Shown here one piece after another: positions 35,242-43,961 of a stretch of DNA of 64,000 bases. The translations under genes were made by a program, and so were the position numbers. A model generated the notes under the pieces. It was not told where the DNA came from. It did no database searches and saw only the letters and a program-made list of their open reading frames with translations. This stretch comes from Bremerella sp. P1 (lineage in GTDB: Bacteria; Planctomycetota; Planctomycetia; Pirellulales; Pirellulaceae): assembly GCF_028748185.1 (NCBI RefSeq), contig NZ_CP118164.1:124001-188000 (forward strand), in the 5' to 3' direction. The first letter of the stretch is position 1. Each line of letters begins with the position of its first letter.

Positions 35242-36339
35242 TCAGGCGGGAAAGCGAACTACCGCATGGAATCCCATCTGCTCCAAAGCCTGATTGTCCG
35301 GTCCACTGGCACCTGATTGGGCGAGTGCCTGGCAACCGGTGGACGAAATCTCCTGAATGAATTCGTGAATGCTATTGGCAACCGCTGGGCTGCGTGAAGT
35401 CGCCGACAAGGCACTGGCGGCAACCCCGATCATCGTGCAGTGCTCAAGCACATCCGAGACAATCGGCGGTTTGAATTGATCAATTCCCACGACGGCCAGA
35501 TGAATGCCCATGCCACGCAGATCTTCGACAATTGGGTTATCAATCAAGTTGGCTTCCCAAACGTCGACCTTCGTTCCCAGAACGACTTTGAGCGATGAGC
35601 CAAACTTGGTTCGTATCCAGCCGACAGTTTCCAGCAGGTCTGGCCGCACAAAATCCGTTTGATCGAGTTCCAACAGCAGGAACCCACCTGTTTCCTGGCG
35701 TTCCTGAAGGGCAAACATGGCCGAAGTCTGCTGTAGCAATCGGAGCGGGTTCTCTAAGACAAGGGAACCTTTCAGCAGGCGAGTTTCTTCGTGACTTTGG
35801 TAAGCCTTACGAAACAGCGGGCACCAGTGCCCAACGGTCTTCTGTTCGCTGATGGATTGAATGGTTGCCAAGCCAGGATCGATACGCTTGAGCCCTGACC
35901 ATTGATTGACAGTCCTTAGGGCCTGAATCAATAGATGGGGATCTCCTACCGGCCGGGCAGCTTGGGCGCGATCTTCCATCGCCAGGGTGACGGTCTGGCG
36001 AGTGGTCGCGTCCGAAGGACAGTGGAAGTCGAATTCAAAGTCGGCGATCGAAACCGTGTCGCCATCCACCAAAATGTGTTCGTCGATCTTCTCGCCGTTG
36101 ATGTAAACGCCGTTCGTGCTGCGCAAATCGCGTATCAGGTAGCCGCTTCCGTGCCGGATAACTTCAGCATGCTCTCGCGAAACACGCCCCGACTCGACCG
36201 TTAAATTACAGGTCGCGTTGCGTCCGATGATGAACGGAAACTCGTCGAGTACCGTCTTGGTCGACCGTCCCGCGGCTGGATCAAGATACTCAAGGTAAAT
36301 CGAGTCGTTTCCGATTTGTGGAAGCAGCTGCGTCTGCAT
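35242..36339 (-). CDS. FHA-domain protein with degenerate EAL-like C-terminal domain
   Basis: A 365-residue protein from the ATG at 36339 (TAGGA upstream). Residues 15-105 are an FHA domain with the phosphothreonine-binding residues Gly39-Arg40, Ser54-Arg55-Glu56-His57 and Asn76-Gly77 (RSTNGVYING). Residues 130-365 follow the pattern of an EAL domain but lack the catalytic residues. LLLELDQTDF stands for the ELTE strand, LRGMGIHLAVVGIDQFKPP for the DDFG strand, and ALAQSGASGPDNQALEQMG for the EGVE region. FHA domains bind threonine-phosphorylated partners, and the kinase-tubulin gene follows 164 bases downstream, so this protein is a plausible partner. The EAL-like tail may bind a nucleotide or only protein. 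Confidence 0.85.
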   Translation of the reverse strand: MQTQLLPQIGNDSIYLEYLDPAAGRSTKTVLDEFPFIIGRNATCNLTVESGRVSREHAEVIRHGSGYLIRDLRSTNGVYINGEKIDEHILVDGDTVSIADFEFDFHCPSDATTRQTVTLAMEDRAQAARPVGDPHLLIQALRTVNQWSGLKRIDPGLATIQSISEQKTVGHWCPLFRKAYQSHEETRLLKGSLVLENPLRLLQQTSAMFALQERQETGGFLLLELDQTDFVRPDLLETVGWIRTKFGSSLKVVLGTKVDVWEANLIDNPIVEDLRGMGIHLAVVGIDQFKPPIVSDVLEHCTMIGVAASALSATSRSPAVANSIHEFIQEISSTGCQALAQSGASGPDNQALEQMGFHAVVRFPA

Positions 36340-36702
36340 TCGTCCTACCCTAATGCTGGCGTCTACTCGAAAACCGACACCGGACTGGAAGTACCCGCGT
36401 CGATCAGGAAAAGTCTTGTGAAAAGCTGCCACGTTGCGCTATTTGCTGCACTCCGCGGAGATTGGTGGAATAGTCACTCCCAAATCAAACATAGGTCATG
36501 AATGCTCTGCGTGACCGGAATTCTCTTCGGTTGGCCTCCAAAAAATAACGACCTTGCTGGAGAGGGGGCCACGCAAAAAACAACTTCTAGACTTGATTTG
36601 ACCTCATCCCTGACGGTTATGAACTATCTTTTCAATAGCCGCGCGGATACCGCCATGCGCCGCCGGCTTCCATATTCTCTTTTCTGGGTAGCAGGTAGTT
36701 CT
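36340..36702. other. intergenic region between the divergent FHA and REC-CBS genes
   Basis: This stretch of about 360 bases has no gene I can support. Upstream in-frame starts of the plus-strand frame (36502, 36619) lack good ribosome binding sites and coding character. A weak promoter-like pair TTGATT (36593-36598) and TTATGA (36617-36622) points to the plus-strand gene. Confidence 0.4.
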
Positions 36703-37950
36703 ATGGTTTCACGCGCTCTGCGAATCGTCGTCGTCTCTGAGGACCGTCAGCACCTTCGCGATTGCTTCGACTTCTTTGTCGCTTGTGGATATGAGGTTGA
36801 AACGCGCTGCGACTCGGTTTACCGCGAGTCCGATTCGCCCCAGAAAAAGGATGTTTTGATCTACGACTACGATGGCAGCCAGTCGACCATCAGTCACAAC
36901 AACCTATTCAAGATTGCCGTCGTTCCGGCAGATAAGACCGACCTGGTTGAGAAAGTCATTTCTGAGGCCGCCGACGATGTTGTTTTGAAGCCGGTCACCC
37001 CCGCTAAGCTACTTGTTCGAGTGAGAGCCGCCGCGGCGATACTCGAAGCAAGAGTAGCCGTTTCCCAGCAATTCGGGCGCAATCAGCGCAATCGCTATCC
37101 TGGCGAAGGCGCTTTTCTGGGAACCCTGCAAAACACGATCGAACAGATATCCGTTCACGGTCACTGCGTTTGCGCAACGCTGTTCAATGTTTCTAACTCG
37201 ACTTCCGATCGTTATCGGGAATGGCTGACCGGCCTCGAGGCGACCGGACTTCCTGATTCACGCATCTTCGAGTTATCCGGCAATCGCGTTGCGGTGGTTA
37301 CCCCAGCGTCTTCGCCCGATCAGGTGACCCACTGGGCGGCCGATCAGATGGCGCAGGCCTCAGTCCGCGATACCTCGCAGGCCGATGTTTCGCCGCTTAG
37401 TGTTTCAGGAAGCTTCGTGAGCACGCGTAACGAAGCTTCCACCAGCGAGCAAGTGTCGCTGCTGCTGACCGATCGTTTGAACCTGGCTTTGAGTCTGGGC
37501 GAAGGCCTTCTGGTCGATGATTCGTTGGAAAACGAGTGGCTGGCACAGCAACCCACGGGCAGTATCTTCGATGGCATGACCGCCGAGGATATCATGCAGC
37601 CCACGACGGTCCGTCTGAATGCTTCGGACAACGTCGAAAATGCGCTGGAGGCGATGCGACTGTGGAATGCGGACATTGCGCCGGTTTTCCAAGCCGACGG
37701 TACCCCCTGTGGTCTTATCCGCACGGATGATCTTGTCGAGATTGAAGACAAACAGCAGGCCATTGGACGCTACTGTTTGCCGAATATTCCCCAGGTTCGC
37801 TGTGATTCGACATTCAACGAGTTCGTCGCGTTATTCTCCTCGAACGATTCCTCCTGGCTGCAAGTCCTGCGAGAGGACACGCCGGTTGGTGTCATTCACT
37901 GCGACGACTTGACCTCGATGAATTCGCCTGTGATGGTTTCCCTGCCGTAA
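36703..37950 (+). CDS. receiver-like / degenerate GGDEF / CBS-pair protein
   Basis: A 415-residue protein from the ATG at 36703, chosen because the receiver fold begins at once (SRALRIVVVSEDRQHL) and GGTAG-type sequence precedes it. Residues 4-120 resemble a receiver with acidic pocket Glu-Asp, a central IYDYDG that could hold the phosphorylated aspartate, and a VVLKPVTP lysine. Residues 135-285 resemble a GGDEF domain whose signature has become LSGNRVAVVTP. It ends LLLTDRLNLALSLGEG, like the usual AD.ALY.AK..G end. Residues 300-410 are a pair of CBS motifs (TAEDIMQPTTVRLNASDNVENALEAM, then GLIRTDDLVEI), which often bind adenine nucleotides. It is divergent from the FHA-EAL-like gene. Function is unknown, probably regulatory. 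Confidence 0.72.
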   Translation: MVSRALRIVVVSEDRQHLRDCFDFFVACGYEVETRCDSVYRESDSPQKKDVLIYDYDGSQSTISHNNLFKIAVVPADKTDLVEKVISEAADDVVLKPVTPAKLLVRVRAAAAILEARVAVSQQFGRNQRNRYPGEGAFLGTLQNTIEQISVHGHCVCATLFNVSNSTSDRYREWLTGLEATGLPDSRIFELSGNRVAVVTPASSPDQVTHWAADQMAQASVRDTSQADVSPLSVSGSFVSTRNEASTSEQVSLLLTDRLNLALSLGEGLLVDDSLENEWLAQQPTGSIFDGMTAEDIMQPTTVRLNASDNVENALEAMRLWNADIAPVFQADGTPCGLIRTDDLVEIEDKQQAIGRYCLPNIPQVRCDSTFNEFVALFSSNDSSWLQVLREDTPVGVIHCDDLTSMNSPVMVSLP

Positions 37951-38118
37951 GCCAACGATACCTTCGGATCATAACGCGTGATGAAATGCATCTTGGTCGT
38001 CACGCTCAGGGCATTGGGCGTTTCGCTTGAAACGCTCCAGTTCTTCCCCTTCTAGACCGATACCGCGCAAAGCGATATGCAAGTGTGGCAAATTTGCGGC
38101 TGAAAGAATGAGGGATAC

Positions 38119-39438
38119 TTAATCGTTCCCGGCCACCACAGTGAAGTAGCTTCCCACGACCAGGTCAAAGTACTCTGGCCGCATCTCCATCGGAAAGCCT
38201 TTGTAGACGCAGTAGTTTCGGATTTGCGTCAGTAAGTCACGCGGTTGGCAGCGTCGCAGCGGACGTTGATTGGGCGTGTAATGCTTGTCGATTAGATGCG
38301 TTACGGACTCTTCGTCGTAACGGCAACCAAACTGCTTCGTGAAGATCTGAAACAGCTTGTGGAACTCTTCGTGCGAAGCATCTTCCACCTCGATCTTGTA
38401 CGGGATACGACGCAGGAACGCATCGTCGGTCAGATCCGAGGGCTCTAGGTTGGTGGAGAAGATGATCAGCTGCTCGAACGGCACCTGAATCTTCTTTCCG
38501 TTGGGCAATGCCAGGTAGTCGACTCGGTTTTCCAGCGGGACAATCCAGCGATTCAAAAGCTCTTGAGGCTGCATGCGTTGACGACCAAAGTCGTCGATCA
38601 GCAGACTGCCACAGTTGCTCTTCATCTGCAGTGGTGCCTCGCAGATGTTGTTGATTGGATCGAATCGAATCTCGAGACTATCCATCGTAAGTTCGCCACC
38701 AACAACGACCGTAGGACGCTGGATTTTGACCCAGCGATGGTCGAAGTTGTCATTCTTGATAATGCTGTTTTCTTCTTGATCGACCTTCTCATGGAAAGCC
38801 GCATCGAACAGCTTGATGTACTGGCCATCTTCGACAACGGTCCGTGGAATCCAGATTTCCTGTCCATAACAGGCCGTAATTCGCTTGGCCAGGGTCGTCT
38901 TGCCGTTACCTGGAGCACCATAAAGAAAGAGCCCAGCCCCGGAATTCACGGCTGGTCCCAAGCGGTCAAACATGCCTGGCTCGACGGAAAGTCCCTCGAA
39001 CGCACGACGCAGGTCTTCTTCTTTCGGCGTTTCGTTGCGTACCGACTGGGCCTCGACCGAGGTGATGTAATCGTCGAGCGATACAGGTGCCGCACCGAAG
39101 TAGGCACACGAGTTCATGTAGGTCTGTGCTCGGCTGCGTCCCTGGTCGGTCAGGGTGTAGGTGTAGTCATTCAGCGGTGCAGAACCGCAGTGGGTGATCA
39201 ATTGACGCGTACGCAGCGACGTGAGCAGCCCCTCGACCACGCCAAACGGAAGACAAATATGCTCGGCCGTCTTACGTCCGCTCAGCGATCCTATGTTCAG
39301 ATAGAGCTTGAGGATGATCGATTCGACCAAGGTCGGCGACAACTGAGTGTCCTCAAGTGTCTTGGGTTCTTCAGGGCGAAAACCATCATCCGCTAGCAAT
39401 GCCGCGAGAAGACCTGACTTAAGTTCGGTACCGGACAT
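38119..39438 (-). CDS. AAA+ family ATPase with N-terminal winged-helix-like region
   Basis: A 439-residue protein from the ATG at 39438; a longer frame adds 19 residues. The first 150 residues contain a winged-helix-like segment (GRKTAEHICLPFGVVEGLLTSL, then YTLTDQGRSRAQTYM). The AAA+ core follows with Walker A GAPGNGKTTL, Walker B LLIDDFGRQ, a sensor-1 region IIFSTNLEPSDL and an arginine-finger candidate in DDAFLRRIPYKIEV. The C-terminal helices end in RRCQPRDLLTQIRNYCVYKG. It is not a member I can name. It is divergent from a small conserved-looking gene and stands 168 bases from the REC-CBS gene end. Confidence 0.85.
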   Translation of the reverse strand: MSGTELKSGLLAALLADDGFRPEEPKTLEDTQLSPTLVESIILKLYLNIGSLSGRKTAEHICLPFGVVEGLLTSLRTRQLITHCGSAPLNDYTYTLTDQGRSRAQTYMNSCAYFGAAPVSLDDYITSVEAQSVRNETPKEEDLRRAFEGLSVEPGMFDRLGPAVNSGAGLFLYGAPGNGKTTLAKRITACYGQEIWIPRTVVEDGQYIKLFDAAFHEKVDQEENSIIKNDNFDHRWVKIQRPTVVVGGELTMDSLEIRFDPINNICEAPLQMKSNCGSLLIDDFGRQRMQPQELLNRWIVPLENRVDYLALPNGKKIQVPFEQLIIFSTNLEPSDLTDDAFLRRIPYKIEVEDASHEEFHKLFQIFTKQFGCRYDEESVTHLIDKHYTPNQRPLRRCQPRDLLTQIRNYCVYKGFPMEMRPEYFDLVVGSYFTVVAGND

Positions 39439-39790
39439 AGTTATGACTTCTGCAATATATGTAAGCGAAGAATGACTCGCCCGAGCAAGGCGCACGACAC
39501 TTGAAAAGTCTAGGACGTGAAGGCGAATTGGCTCCGATTAAGTAAGGTTTTTGGGCGATTTTCCAAAATCTTGAAAATACCCAAACACCAGCTAGCGCCC
39601 TGGCAATTTCCCGCCTGATAACAACATCCCAAGTAAAACTTCGCGCTAGCAATCAACATGTGGTGTCTTATGACCTAGACTTTCTCCTGTGACGATAATA
39701 ATAGGTACAACGGACGCGAAGTTTCATATTTCTTGCCGAGCCCTTTCATGGTAGGGTTCTGCAAATCACAAACTCACGCGAGTCAAAGTC
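39439..39790. other. intergenic region between the AAA+ ATPase and a small protein gene
   Basis: About 350 bases without a gene. Both neighbours are transcribed away from it, so it should carry two promoters. AT-rich stretches such as GATAATAATAGG at about 39694-39705 could be a -10 region for the plus-strand gene, but no good -35 is seen. Confidence 0.4.
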
Positions 39791-39985
39791 ATGGCCAACG
39801 AAAAAGCCAAACTGCTGCTAGAGAATTCGAACGATTACTTCGAGCGAATTTCCGCTGTCCAGGCCGCCCTGCAATTGGGGATGCCGATGGAGGAGATTGA
39901 AGACTACCTCGATTGGCTGCGACTGCTTCGTGCTGAGAAGTGCGAGATGGCAGCTGCCGGTTCGGCGAGCACTCCAGGAATCTAG
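39791..39985 (+). CDS. small helical protein
   Basis: A 64-residue protein. Residues 1-50 form two amphipathic helices (LLLENSNDYFERISAVQAALQLG and EEIEDYLDWLRLLRAEK) with a short Ala/Ser/Gly tail. It has no signal peptide and no known family. Its amino-acid composition is coding-like and it starts with a proper ATG. It may be an adaptor or a DNA-binding helper, but nothing in the sequence proves a role. Confidence 0.6.
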   Translation: MANEKAKLLLENSNDYFERISAVQAALQLGMPMEEIEDYLDWLRLLRAEKCEMAAAGSASTPGI

Positions 39986-40046
39986 CCGCCGGGGGGCTGT
40001 GAGAAACGGCCCTCAGAGAAATACCTTCTGCGAAGTGCTTCGCTTT

Positions 40047-40226
40047 CTACTGCTCTAGCTTCTTCAGCATCTCGATTGCTTGTCGAGCATTCTGCATCCC
40101 GCCAATCCGCTGAATGAACAATTGAACTCCAAGCAGTTCACTCGGCGATAGCAGATCTTGCCCGTACTCCATGAGAATCTCGAGTTCATGGGCAGGCAGG
40201 TTTTCGATCTCGACTCTTGAAAGCAT
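40047..40226 (-). CDS. small helical protein, convergent with the 64-residue gene
   Basis: A 59-residue protein from the ATG at 40226; a longer frame to 40262 is less likely. It is almost entirely helical (NLPAHELEILMEYGQDLLSP, then VQLFIQRIGGMQNARQAIEML). No family is recognised. The coding-like composition and the placement convergent with another small gene make it plausible. Confidence 0.5.
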   Translation of the reverse strand: MLSRVEIENLPAHELEILMEYGQDLLSPSELLGVQLFIQRIGGMQNARQAIEMLKKLEQ

Positions 40227-40577
40227 GAAAGTATCCGATCCGTATCCAAATCTTAGCGGCAACTAACGAGATGTATCGGAACGAAACTGCTCGGTGGTTA
40301 GTGCCGGGATGCCCGCTTCCGCATTGAAACATCAGATTCTCAAGGGTTGATGACCACTTATCGGACTGATCGGTAAAACCTGTGCTTCCTGATAGCACGC
40401 CTGCAAGGCGTTGGAGCATTCTTTGCCCCTTGCATTCGCTCTTTACCACTTTTGCGGTTTGTCCTGCATCGTTGAATTAACCATTCCAACCCTAACATTT
40501 CCGCCTTGCGGCAGCTCGGGCAGGGGACTACCATTGCCCCCCGCTTGTTCTCTCCGTTCTGAAAGGATTCTGACGAA
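40227..40577. other. intergenic region upstream of the methyltransferase gene
   Basis: About 350 bases separate the divergent small gene and the methyltransferase gene. I see no gene, no strong hairpin and no convincing promoter in it. Confidence 0.4.
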
Positions 40578-41471
40578 GTGAGTGCTCCTGAAGTCCTCGG
40601 CCAGTTTATTCCGCTGCACTACCACTATGACATGCTCCGCGACAATTACCGCATGACCTCGTTCCAGCAGGCCATTGCGGAAACCGTTCGCCCGGGCATG
40701 ACCGTCGTCGACCTGGGGGGCGGGACAGGCGTTCTCTCCTATTTTGCGGCCATGGAAGGCGCCAACGTCTACTACGTCGAGCGGAATCCCGAGTTAGTCG
40801 AGGTCGCCCGACGCTTCCTTCGCATGAACAAAGTCGAAGATCGAGTCACGATCATCCACCAAGACGCCGCCACGTTCGTCCCGCCTGAGCCGGTCGACGT
40901 AGTCACGTGCGAGATGCTACACGTCGGTTTAGTGCGAGAAAAACAGACTGAAGTGATCGAGGCCTTCAAACGCAATTACTCGCAAAAACACGGCCCAAAG
41001 CTTCCTCGCTTCATTCCGGAAGCCACCATCCTGGCCATCCAGCCGGTGATGCAGAGTTACCAATTTGCAGGCTTCCATGCTCCGGTCCCGCTCTTTCAGC
41101 CGCCGTCGGCAGAGGTCGCTGGCACCCAGGAACTTGGTTTGCCGGCTGTCTACCAAACGGTCGTTTACGACGAAGCCTACGCGCACCAGGTCTCCTGGAA
41201 GGGGCTTTTGACGATGCAGCAGGGCGGAACCCTTAACGCCTGGCGGCTAGTCACCAAGAATGTGCTATCGGTATTGATCGAGAAACAATCGGAAATCTGC
41301 TGGCACAATCAATACCTCGTGATTCCGTTGCACAAACCACTGGAGGTCGCACCTGGCGACCGCGTGGAAGTGCAAATCGAGTATGCCTACTGCACAGAAC
41401 TCTCGGATCTCTGGGACGGTATCTCTCAGCACATCGTTCCTCATACGATGGTCCGACGCGTCTCAGCCTAG
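40578..41471 (+). CDS. SAM-dependent methyltransferase, PRMT-like
   Basis: A 297-residue methyltransferase starting at a GTG with AAAGGA upstream. The SAM-binding motif I is VVDLGGGTGVLSYFAAMEG (residues 43-61), followed by VYYVERNP, an acidic motif, and VDVVTCEMLHVGL. The N-terminal helix with HYHYDMLRDNYRMTSFQQAI and the beta-barrel-like C-terminal half resemble protein arginine methyltransferases. The exact double-E loop is replaced by CEMLHVG, so it may act on another substrate. It stands alone. The substrate is not known. Confidence 0.85.
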   Translation: MSAPEVLGQFIPLHYHYDMLRDNYRMTSFQQAIAETVRPGMTVVDLGGGTGVLSYFAAMEGANVYYVERNPELVEVARRFLRMNKVEDRVTIIHQDAATFVPPEPVDVVTCEMLHVGLVREKQTEVIEAFKRNYSQKHGPKLPRFIPEATILAIQPVMQSYQFAGFHAPVPLFQPPSAEVAGTQELGLPAVYQTVVYDEAYAHQVSWKGLLTMQQGGTLNAWRLVTKNVLSVLIEKQSEICWHNQYLVIPLHKPLEVAPGDRVEVQIEYAYCTELSDLWDGISQHIVPHTMVRRVSA

Positions 41472-41515
41472 TCCCATTCTCGTCTGGTATCGATTATGTC
41501 GATTATGAAAGGGAT

Positions 41516-41540
41516 ACGCATCGCTCATGTCGCGATGCGT
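41516..41540 (+). repeat. perfect 9-base hairpin after the methyltransferase gene
   Basis: ACGCATCGC and GCGATGCGT pair perfectly around seven bases, 45 bases after the methyltransferase stop. No T-run follows. It may protect the 3' end of the transcript or act as a weak terminator before the histidine kinase gene. Confidence 0.5.
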
Positions 41541-41668
41541 CGATGGACATTGTGCTGATCTGACCTAGGTTTGGGTAGCTTTTCCGCTCCGCGGCCCGCT
41601 CTGAATTGCGCAACAGAGGCCGAGAAGCGACGGATTAGAGCCGCAACCCTTTCAGATCGACGTAAACA

Positions 41669-43162
41669 ATGACCGCGAATCGACCGGGGACATTCGCCCT
41701 CTTTGCCTGGTTATGCCCCACCGTGTTGGGCCTGACTCTGGTAGCAATATCAGCAGCAATCGCTATGGATCCGTCCGGAGTATCGCTTCCGGTCGTTCTG
41801 GCCATCGCCGGCTTAGCTGTTTCGCTGGGACTGAGCATCGTTCAGAAGCTCTCTGATGGCCAGAGTTCTCAAAAACTGTACGACCAGCTCGATAATCTGG
41901 TGGCCATGTCGTCAGATGACTTGGATCCTGAGCGTTTTCAGCAGCAGCTCGCCCAGGCCAATCTCTCGGAGCGTGGCCAAAGAGTACTGATGGAAATCTG
42001 TCAGTCGATTGATCGAGACCGCGAAAAGATCTTCGACTTCCAGCAGAAATCTGCCAGCAGTGAAGTCAAGTCGCACCTGGCCGAAACCCGAGCCGCACAA
42101 ATCAATTGGGTCATCGAAGGCCTGACCGAGCCGGTCTTGATGGTAAATCAATATGGTGAAATCACCTTGATGAATCCTGCCGCAGTCAAATTGCTGGGAC
42201 TCGAGGATGTGGCCGTAGGGACTCCACTAGATAAGGGCTTGAGCTGTGACTCGCTCGTCCAACTGCTACACGAAACCCGTCGCCGTAAGCTGAAATCAAC
42301 TCGCTTGGCCGAGATTGAACTGGAAGACACCGATAGCGAAAAGCACTGGTACCGCGTCACGGTGAATACCGTTTCGGAAGGAGAGCACGAAGGTGCTGCG
42401 GACTGTGGATTCGGTGCCGTCGCCGTTATGCGAGACATTAGCGGCTACAAGGCGATCCAGCGCCGCAACGCCGAATTTGTTTCGGCGGTTAGCCACGAAA
42501 TGAAAACGCCGCTGGCCGGCATCAAGGCGTACACCGAGCTTCTCGCCGACGGAGAAGCGGAAGACGAAGAAACCCGCGACGAATTCCTGGGCGTGATCAG
42601 CGGCCAAGCCGATCGCTTGCAGCGACTGATCGACAACCTGTTGAACTTGGCCCGAATCGAAGCTGGCGTGGTGAGCGTCAGCAAGAAGCCTCGCTCGTTG
42701 AACGACTTGCTCGACGAGGCCGCTGCGATCGTTCAGCCAACTGCGGAACAGAAGCAAATCACCCTCAAAGTCGAGCTCAGCCCGATGTACTTGGGTGTGC
42801 TGGCCGATCGCGACATGATCCTGCAAGCAGCGATCAACCTGCTGTCCAACGCAATCAAATACACACCGGATGGTGGCAGCGTGACGCTACGTAGCCGGAT
42901 GTCTGATCGCGAAGTTCACTTCGAGGTGGAAGACACCGGCGTCGGCCTGAGCCCGGAAGACTGCGAAATGGTCTTCGAGAAGTTCTATCGCGTGAAGAAA
43001 GACCAGAAGATGGCCTCCGGCACCGGTCTCGGCCTTCCTTTGGCCAAACACATTGTCGAAGACGTCCACAGTGGCACGCTTACCGTCAAAAGCGAATTAG
43101 GCAAAGGCAGCACGTTCATGATTGCCTTGCCCACTGTTCAAGTGATCGAACACGCGACCTAG
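41669..43162 (+). CDS. membrane sensor histidine kinase
   Basis: A 497-residue kinase. Two hydrophobic helices lie at about residues 8-33 and 38-58, with almost nothing between them, so there is no large external sensor. A PAS-like domain follows at about 150-260 (QINWVIEGLTEPVLMVNQYGEITLMNPAAVKLLG). The phosphorylated His276 is in VSAVSHEMKTPLAGIKAYTELL. The ATPase part has the N box INLLSNAIKYTPDGG, G1 EDTGVGL, and G2 GTGLGLPLAKHIVE. The receiver-type regulator gene begins 36 bases downstream and is probably its partner. Confidence 0.93.
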   Translation: MTANRPGTFALFAWLCPTVLGLTLVAISAAIAMDPSGVSLPVVLAIAGLAVSLGLSIVQKLSDGQSSQKLYDQLDNLVAMSSDDLDPERFQQQLAQANLSERGQRVLMEICQSIDRDREKIFDFQQKSASSEVKSHLAETRAAQINWVIEGLTEPVLMVNQYGEITLMNPAAVKLLGLEDVAVGTPLDKGLSCDSLVQLLHETRRRKLKSTRLAEIELEDTDSEKHWYRVTVNTVSEGEHEGAADCGFGAVAVMRDISGYKAIQRRNAEFVSAVSHEMKTPLAGIKAYTELLADGEAEDEETRDEFLGVISGQADRLQRLIDNLLNLARIEAGVVSVSKKPRSLNDLLDEAAAIVQPTAEQKQITLKVELSPMYLGVLADRDMILQAAINLLSNAIKYTPDGGSVTLRSRMSDREVHFEVEDTGVGLSPEDCEMVFEKFYRVKKDQKMASGTGLGLPLAKHIVEDVHSGTLTVKSELGKGSTFMIALPTVQVIEHAT

Positions 43163-43198
43163 TCGCGAAACACCATATACGTAGGAAGGAGGGCACTG

Positions 43199-43600
43199 AT
43201 GCCCGTCAAAGTTCTCATTGCCGACGACGAGATGCACATTTTGCGTGCAGCTGAATTCAAATTGAAACGAAGCGGCTTTGAAGTTACGTGCGTGGAAGAT
43301 GGCCAGGAAGCATGGGAGGCCATCCAGCAAGAACGACCCGACATCCTGATTACCGACTTTCACATGCCGCGAATGGATGGCTTAGCACTTTGCCGCACGA
43401 TTCGTTCCCATGGCGAGACGGCCGACTTACCTATCATCATGCTGACCGCCAAAGGCTATGACCTTTCCGGCGATGATGGCACGTCCGAACTCGACATCGC
43501 AGCAGTCTTGGCGAAGCCGTTCAGCCCTCGTGGCCTGGTGCAGTGCATCCAAGAGATCCTGGAAACCGGCAAGTACGTACCCAAAGTCGCTACCTTCTAG
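43199..43600 (+). CDS. single-domain response regulator
   Basis: A 133-residue receiver domain, starting MPVKVLIADDEMHILRAAEF. Asp53 in ILITDFHMPRMDG is the phosphate acceptor, the switch Thr is in IIMLTAKGYDL and the lysine in VLAKPFSPRGL. It has no output domain. It sits between the histidine kinase and a STAS gene and just ahead of the pilus ATPase gene, so it may signal to the pilus machine (inference). Confidence 0.92.
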   Translation: MPVKVLIADDEMHILRAAEFKLKRSGFEVTCVEDGQEAWEAIQQERPDILITDFHMPRMDGLALCRTIRSHGETADLPIIMLTAKGYDLSGDDGTSELDIAAVLAKPFSPRGLVQCIQEILETGKYVPKVATF

Positions 43601-43616
43601 CAACAACACCTAACGC

Positions 43617-43943
43617 ATGAATCTGTCGACTGAAATCTTTGGTGCCGTCATGGTGGTCCATACTCCTGAAGAATTGGGAGAGGATCAGGCCGACAACGTA
43701 CGCGCGTTTCTCGAATCACGCGAGCGTCAGAATCTGATCGTCGATCTCGACGGGACAGAAACAATTGATAGCGTCGGACTGGAAACACTGCTCGACGTGC
43801 AGGACACGCTGCGTGAAAAGGGTGGAGATCTGCGAATCGCCACGACGAACTACGCCAATCGTAAGATCCTCGAAGTCACGCGACTCGATTCAATGCTGGA
43901 AGTTTTCGACAGCGTCATCGATGCCGTCAAGAGCTTCGCCTAA
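43617..43943 (+). CDS. STAS-domain protein (anti-sigma factor antagonist type)
   Basis: A 108-residue STAS domain with the motif VDLDGTETIDSVGLETLLDV; Ser52 is in the position that is phosphorylated in SpoIIAA-type antagonists. Such proteins work in partner-switching with kinases or anti-sigma factors. No partner kinase of that type is adjacent. The gene lies 16 bases after the response regulator and 18 before pilB, so the set looks like one operon. Confidence 0.9.
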   Translation: MNLSTEIFGAVMVVHTPEELGEDQADNVRAFLESRERQNLIVDLDGTETIDSVGLETLLDVQDTLREKGGDLRIATTNYANRKILEVTRLDSMLEVFDSVIDAVKSFA

Positions 43944-43961
43944 GCGGAAAGGAAGGATGCC

